Positions 5,557-6,779 of a DNA stretch of 6,779 nucleotides are shown here, in pieces. How positions within the stretch are numbered: position 1 is the first letter of the stretch; the number at the start of each line of letters is the position of its first letter. The stretch spans positions 1 to 6,779 of the forward strand of contig DVHM01000056.1 in the NCBI GenBank assembly GCA_018712125.1. Reading direction: 5' to 3'. The translations under genes were made by a program, and so were the position numbers. The notes beneath the pieces were generated by a model. It worked only from the letters and a program-made list of their open reading frames with translations, was not told the origin of the DNA and did no database searches. This stretch comes from Pullilachnospira_A gallistercoris. Lineage in GTDB: Bacteria; Bacillota; Clostridia; Lachnospirales; Lachnospiraceae.

Positions 5557-5607
5557 TGGATAGAAATAGATATTTTTACAAAAACGCTCATTTTAGCAGT
5601 CGATCAG

Positions 5608-6738
5608 TCATTTCATCAGGCCGAAGTGGTTGCGGACAATGTCGTCCAGCTGGCGGCGGATATTCTCGAAATCCGTGTTCAGGTCCAGAGTCTTCACGCT
5701 GATTTTGGTGCCCATAAAGGAGTAGGCGTTGTCCGGGTACTGAGCCTCCCGGGTTCTGGCATAGAGAAGCATGCCGAAAACTTCAAAGGACGGATCATCG
5801 GGCGTCGTCCTTTTCGCCAGGAAAGCTTCCTTATTCTTTACATAGGCAAAAATCTGGTAGAGATTGTCGGGAGAGATAAAGGTATTGTCAGTGTCCTTGT
5901 TTCTCTCCAGGGTTTTCTGGTAGTACTTGGTGTCGATGATCAGCACCTTCCGTCCGTAGGTCAGCGTGATGTCGGTGTGCATCTTCGGCAGATTTTCAAT
6001 ATTGCCCGAGTCCTCCTGCCAGACCATGGTCTCTTCTGTGGATGAAAAGCCGGGAAAACGCCGGTACTCTCTGGCATAGTATTTGCGGACAAAGGCCTCG
6101 AAGAGCTTCGCCATCTTCTTTTTGCGCTCCTTCTTCTCCATCACTGAGAGATCGCGGATCTCCTGAAGGGAAAAGAGGCGATGGGAGCCCGGATCCGTTG
6201 TCAGCAGCATGCCCTCCAAAAGCAGACGGCAGACCGCCAGCAGGATCCGGTAATTTTTGTTGTGCCGCTGAAACCGAATAAGCTCCCAGCGGATCATCTG
6301 GGGAAGAAGGGCGTCCACATCGGAGAAGTACATCAGCTCCCTTTTCAGCTCCTTCTTGTAATTCCGCTCCACATCGGGATGGCGCAGGAGAAAGAGCGCC
6401 GCCGTCTTGAGAATCTGATTGGAAAGATGATTCTCCGTCAGCTCATCGGTCTCACACACCAGGGCACATTTCTGCTGCATCCGAACGCGGATGGTCCCGG
6501 GTATAGAAATCCTGCCCCGGACAGACGTCATCTCCTCGGTCCTGGTCCGGTAGGCTTTGTTCAGGCCCTTTTTCAGCTGGACACCCAGCCCGCGGGTCAG
6601 GACATGAGCGTACATATTATAAATATTGTCAAAGCGCTCCACCTGCATGGCCTCAAAGACCGAGGGCGTCAGGGTATCGTGGGTGTAGGCCAGCATATAA
6701 TAGATATTTTTGATCAGAATATTGTCGTCTCTTGTCAT
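5608..6738 (-). CDS. mcrC: McrC-type subunit of a type IV (modified-DNA-dependent) restriction system
   Basis: McrC is the PD-(D/E)xK endonuclease partner of the GTP-driven McrB ring; together they cleave DNA carrying modified cytosine. The 376-aa product starts with ILIKNIYYMLAYTHD (7-21), the conserved opening of this family, and continues with the McrC core MAKLFEAFVRKYYAREY (209-225). The nuclease motif is visible: Asp256 in MHTDITLTYG, then Asp269 and Lys271 in VLIIDTKYYQ, followed by NLYQIFAYVKN (292-302), the typical Gln-containing helix. All expected catalytic residues are present, so an active nuclease is likely. Its length is close to that of E. coli McrC (348 aa). The ATG overlaps the upstream stop in ATGA and no clear ribosome site precedes it, so translation is probably coupled to the upstream gene. 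A terminator follows about 100 bases downstream. The substrate modification cannot be read from McrC, because it is set by the McrB N-terminal domain outside the window. Confidence 0.92.
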   Translation of the reverse strand: MTRDDNILIKNIYYMLAYTHDTLTPSVFEAMQVERFDNIYNMYAHVLTRGLGVQLKKGLNKAYRTRTEEMTSVRGRISIPGTIRVRMQQKCALVCETDELTENHLSNQILKTAALFLLRHPDVERNYKKELKRELMYFSDVDALLPQMIRWELIRFQRHNKNYRILLAVCRLLLEGMLLTTDPGSHRLFSLQEIRDLSVMEKKERKKKMAKLFEAFVRKYYAREYRRFPGFSSTEETMVWQEDSGNIENLPKMHTDITLTYGRKVLIIDTKYYQKTLERNKDTDNTFISPDNLYQIFAYVKNKEAFLAKRTTPDDPSFEVFGMLLYARTREAQYPDNAYSFMGTKISVKTLDLNTDFENIRRQLDDIVRNHFGLMK

Positions 6739-6779
6739 TTTTCAAATATGTCATGCAGACGTCTCTGCCAGGTAATCTG
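6735..6779 (-). CDS. C-terminal end of an upstream gene, probably mcrB (partial)
   Basis: The last 14 codons read QITWQRRLHDIFEK and end in TGA at 6735-6737, overlapping the mcrC ATG by 4 bases. McrB, the AAA+ GTPase that recognises modified DNA and drives McrC, almost always precedes mcrC in this arrangement. The visible peptide is too short to assign by itself, so the identity rests on gene order. Confidence 0.65.
   Translation of the reverse strand, partial: QITWQRRLHDIFEK

Noticed and set aside
5401..5607. CRISPR array, tRNA or attachment site in the AT-rich gap
   Set aside because: There are only two copies of a 12-mer, no regular spacers, no cloverleaf, and no duplicate of a tRNA end or an integrase gene in the window.

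Overview
All genes in this window lie on the minus strand, so transcription runs from position 6779 down to 1. Coding DNA is moderately GC-rich and intergenic DNA is AT-rich. Most genes carry strong AAGGAG-type Shine-Dalgarno sites. Together with the protein families this suggests a Gram-positive anaerobe of the Clostridia, probably Lachnospiraceae-like. That assignment is inference from style, not from a marker gene.

Layout in the order of transcription: (1) the last 14 codons of an upstream gene, probably mcrB, overlapping by 4 bases the start of a full-length McrC-type gene (5608-6738). McrC is the nuclease subunit of a type IV, modified-DNA-dependent restriction system. (2) A 207-base AT-rich gap (5401-5607) holding a strong rho-independent terminator for the mcr operon, a second hairpin, and a 12-bp direct repeat flanking the terminator. 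(3) A four-gene block: an unrecognised 140-aa protein (4978-5400), an unrecognised 200-aa protein (4354-4956), a catalytically complete ClpP paralogue (3697-4347) with an unusual C-terminal tail ending EEIPF, and a soluble VirD4/TraG-like ATPase (2236-3576). Spacings are 21, 6 and 120 bases. (4) A RecQ-family DNA helicase (2161 down past the left edge) that probably has its own promoter. Its helicase core is intact, but it lacks the RecQ zinc-binding cysteines and has a long atypical C-terminal region.

The ensemble looks like a defence or accessory island: type IV restriction on one side, a RecQ-like helicase on the other. Between them sits an unexplained set that pairs a protease chamber (ClpP) with a membrane-less DNA-pump-type ATPase and two small unknown proteins. 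No relaxase, VirB4, VirB6 or other mating-pore gene is visible, so a role in conjugation cannot be shown from this window. The two most striking sequence observations are the resemblance of the ClpP tail to the C-terminal tip of single-stranded DNA-binding protein (SSB), which in other bacteria is the docking peptide for RecQ and other repair proteins, and the loss of the zinc site in the neighbouring RecQ. Whether the middle block is a new system or a remnant of an integrative element is not decidable from the sequence alone.
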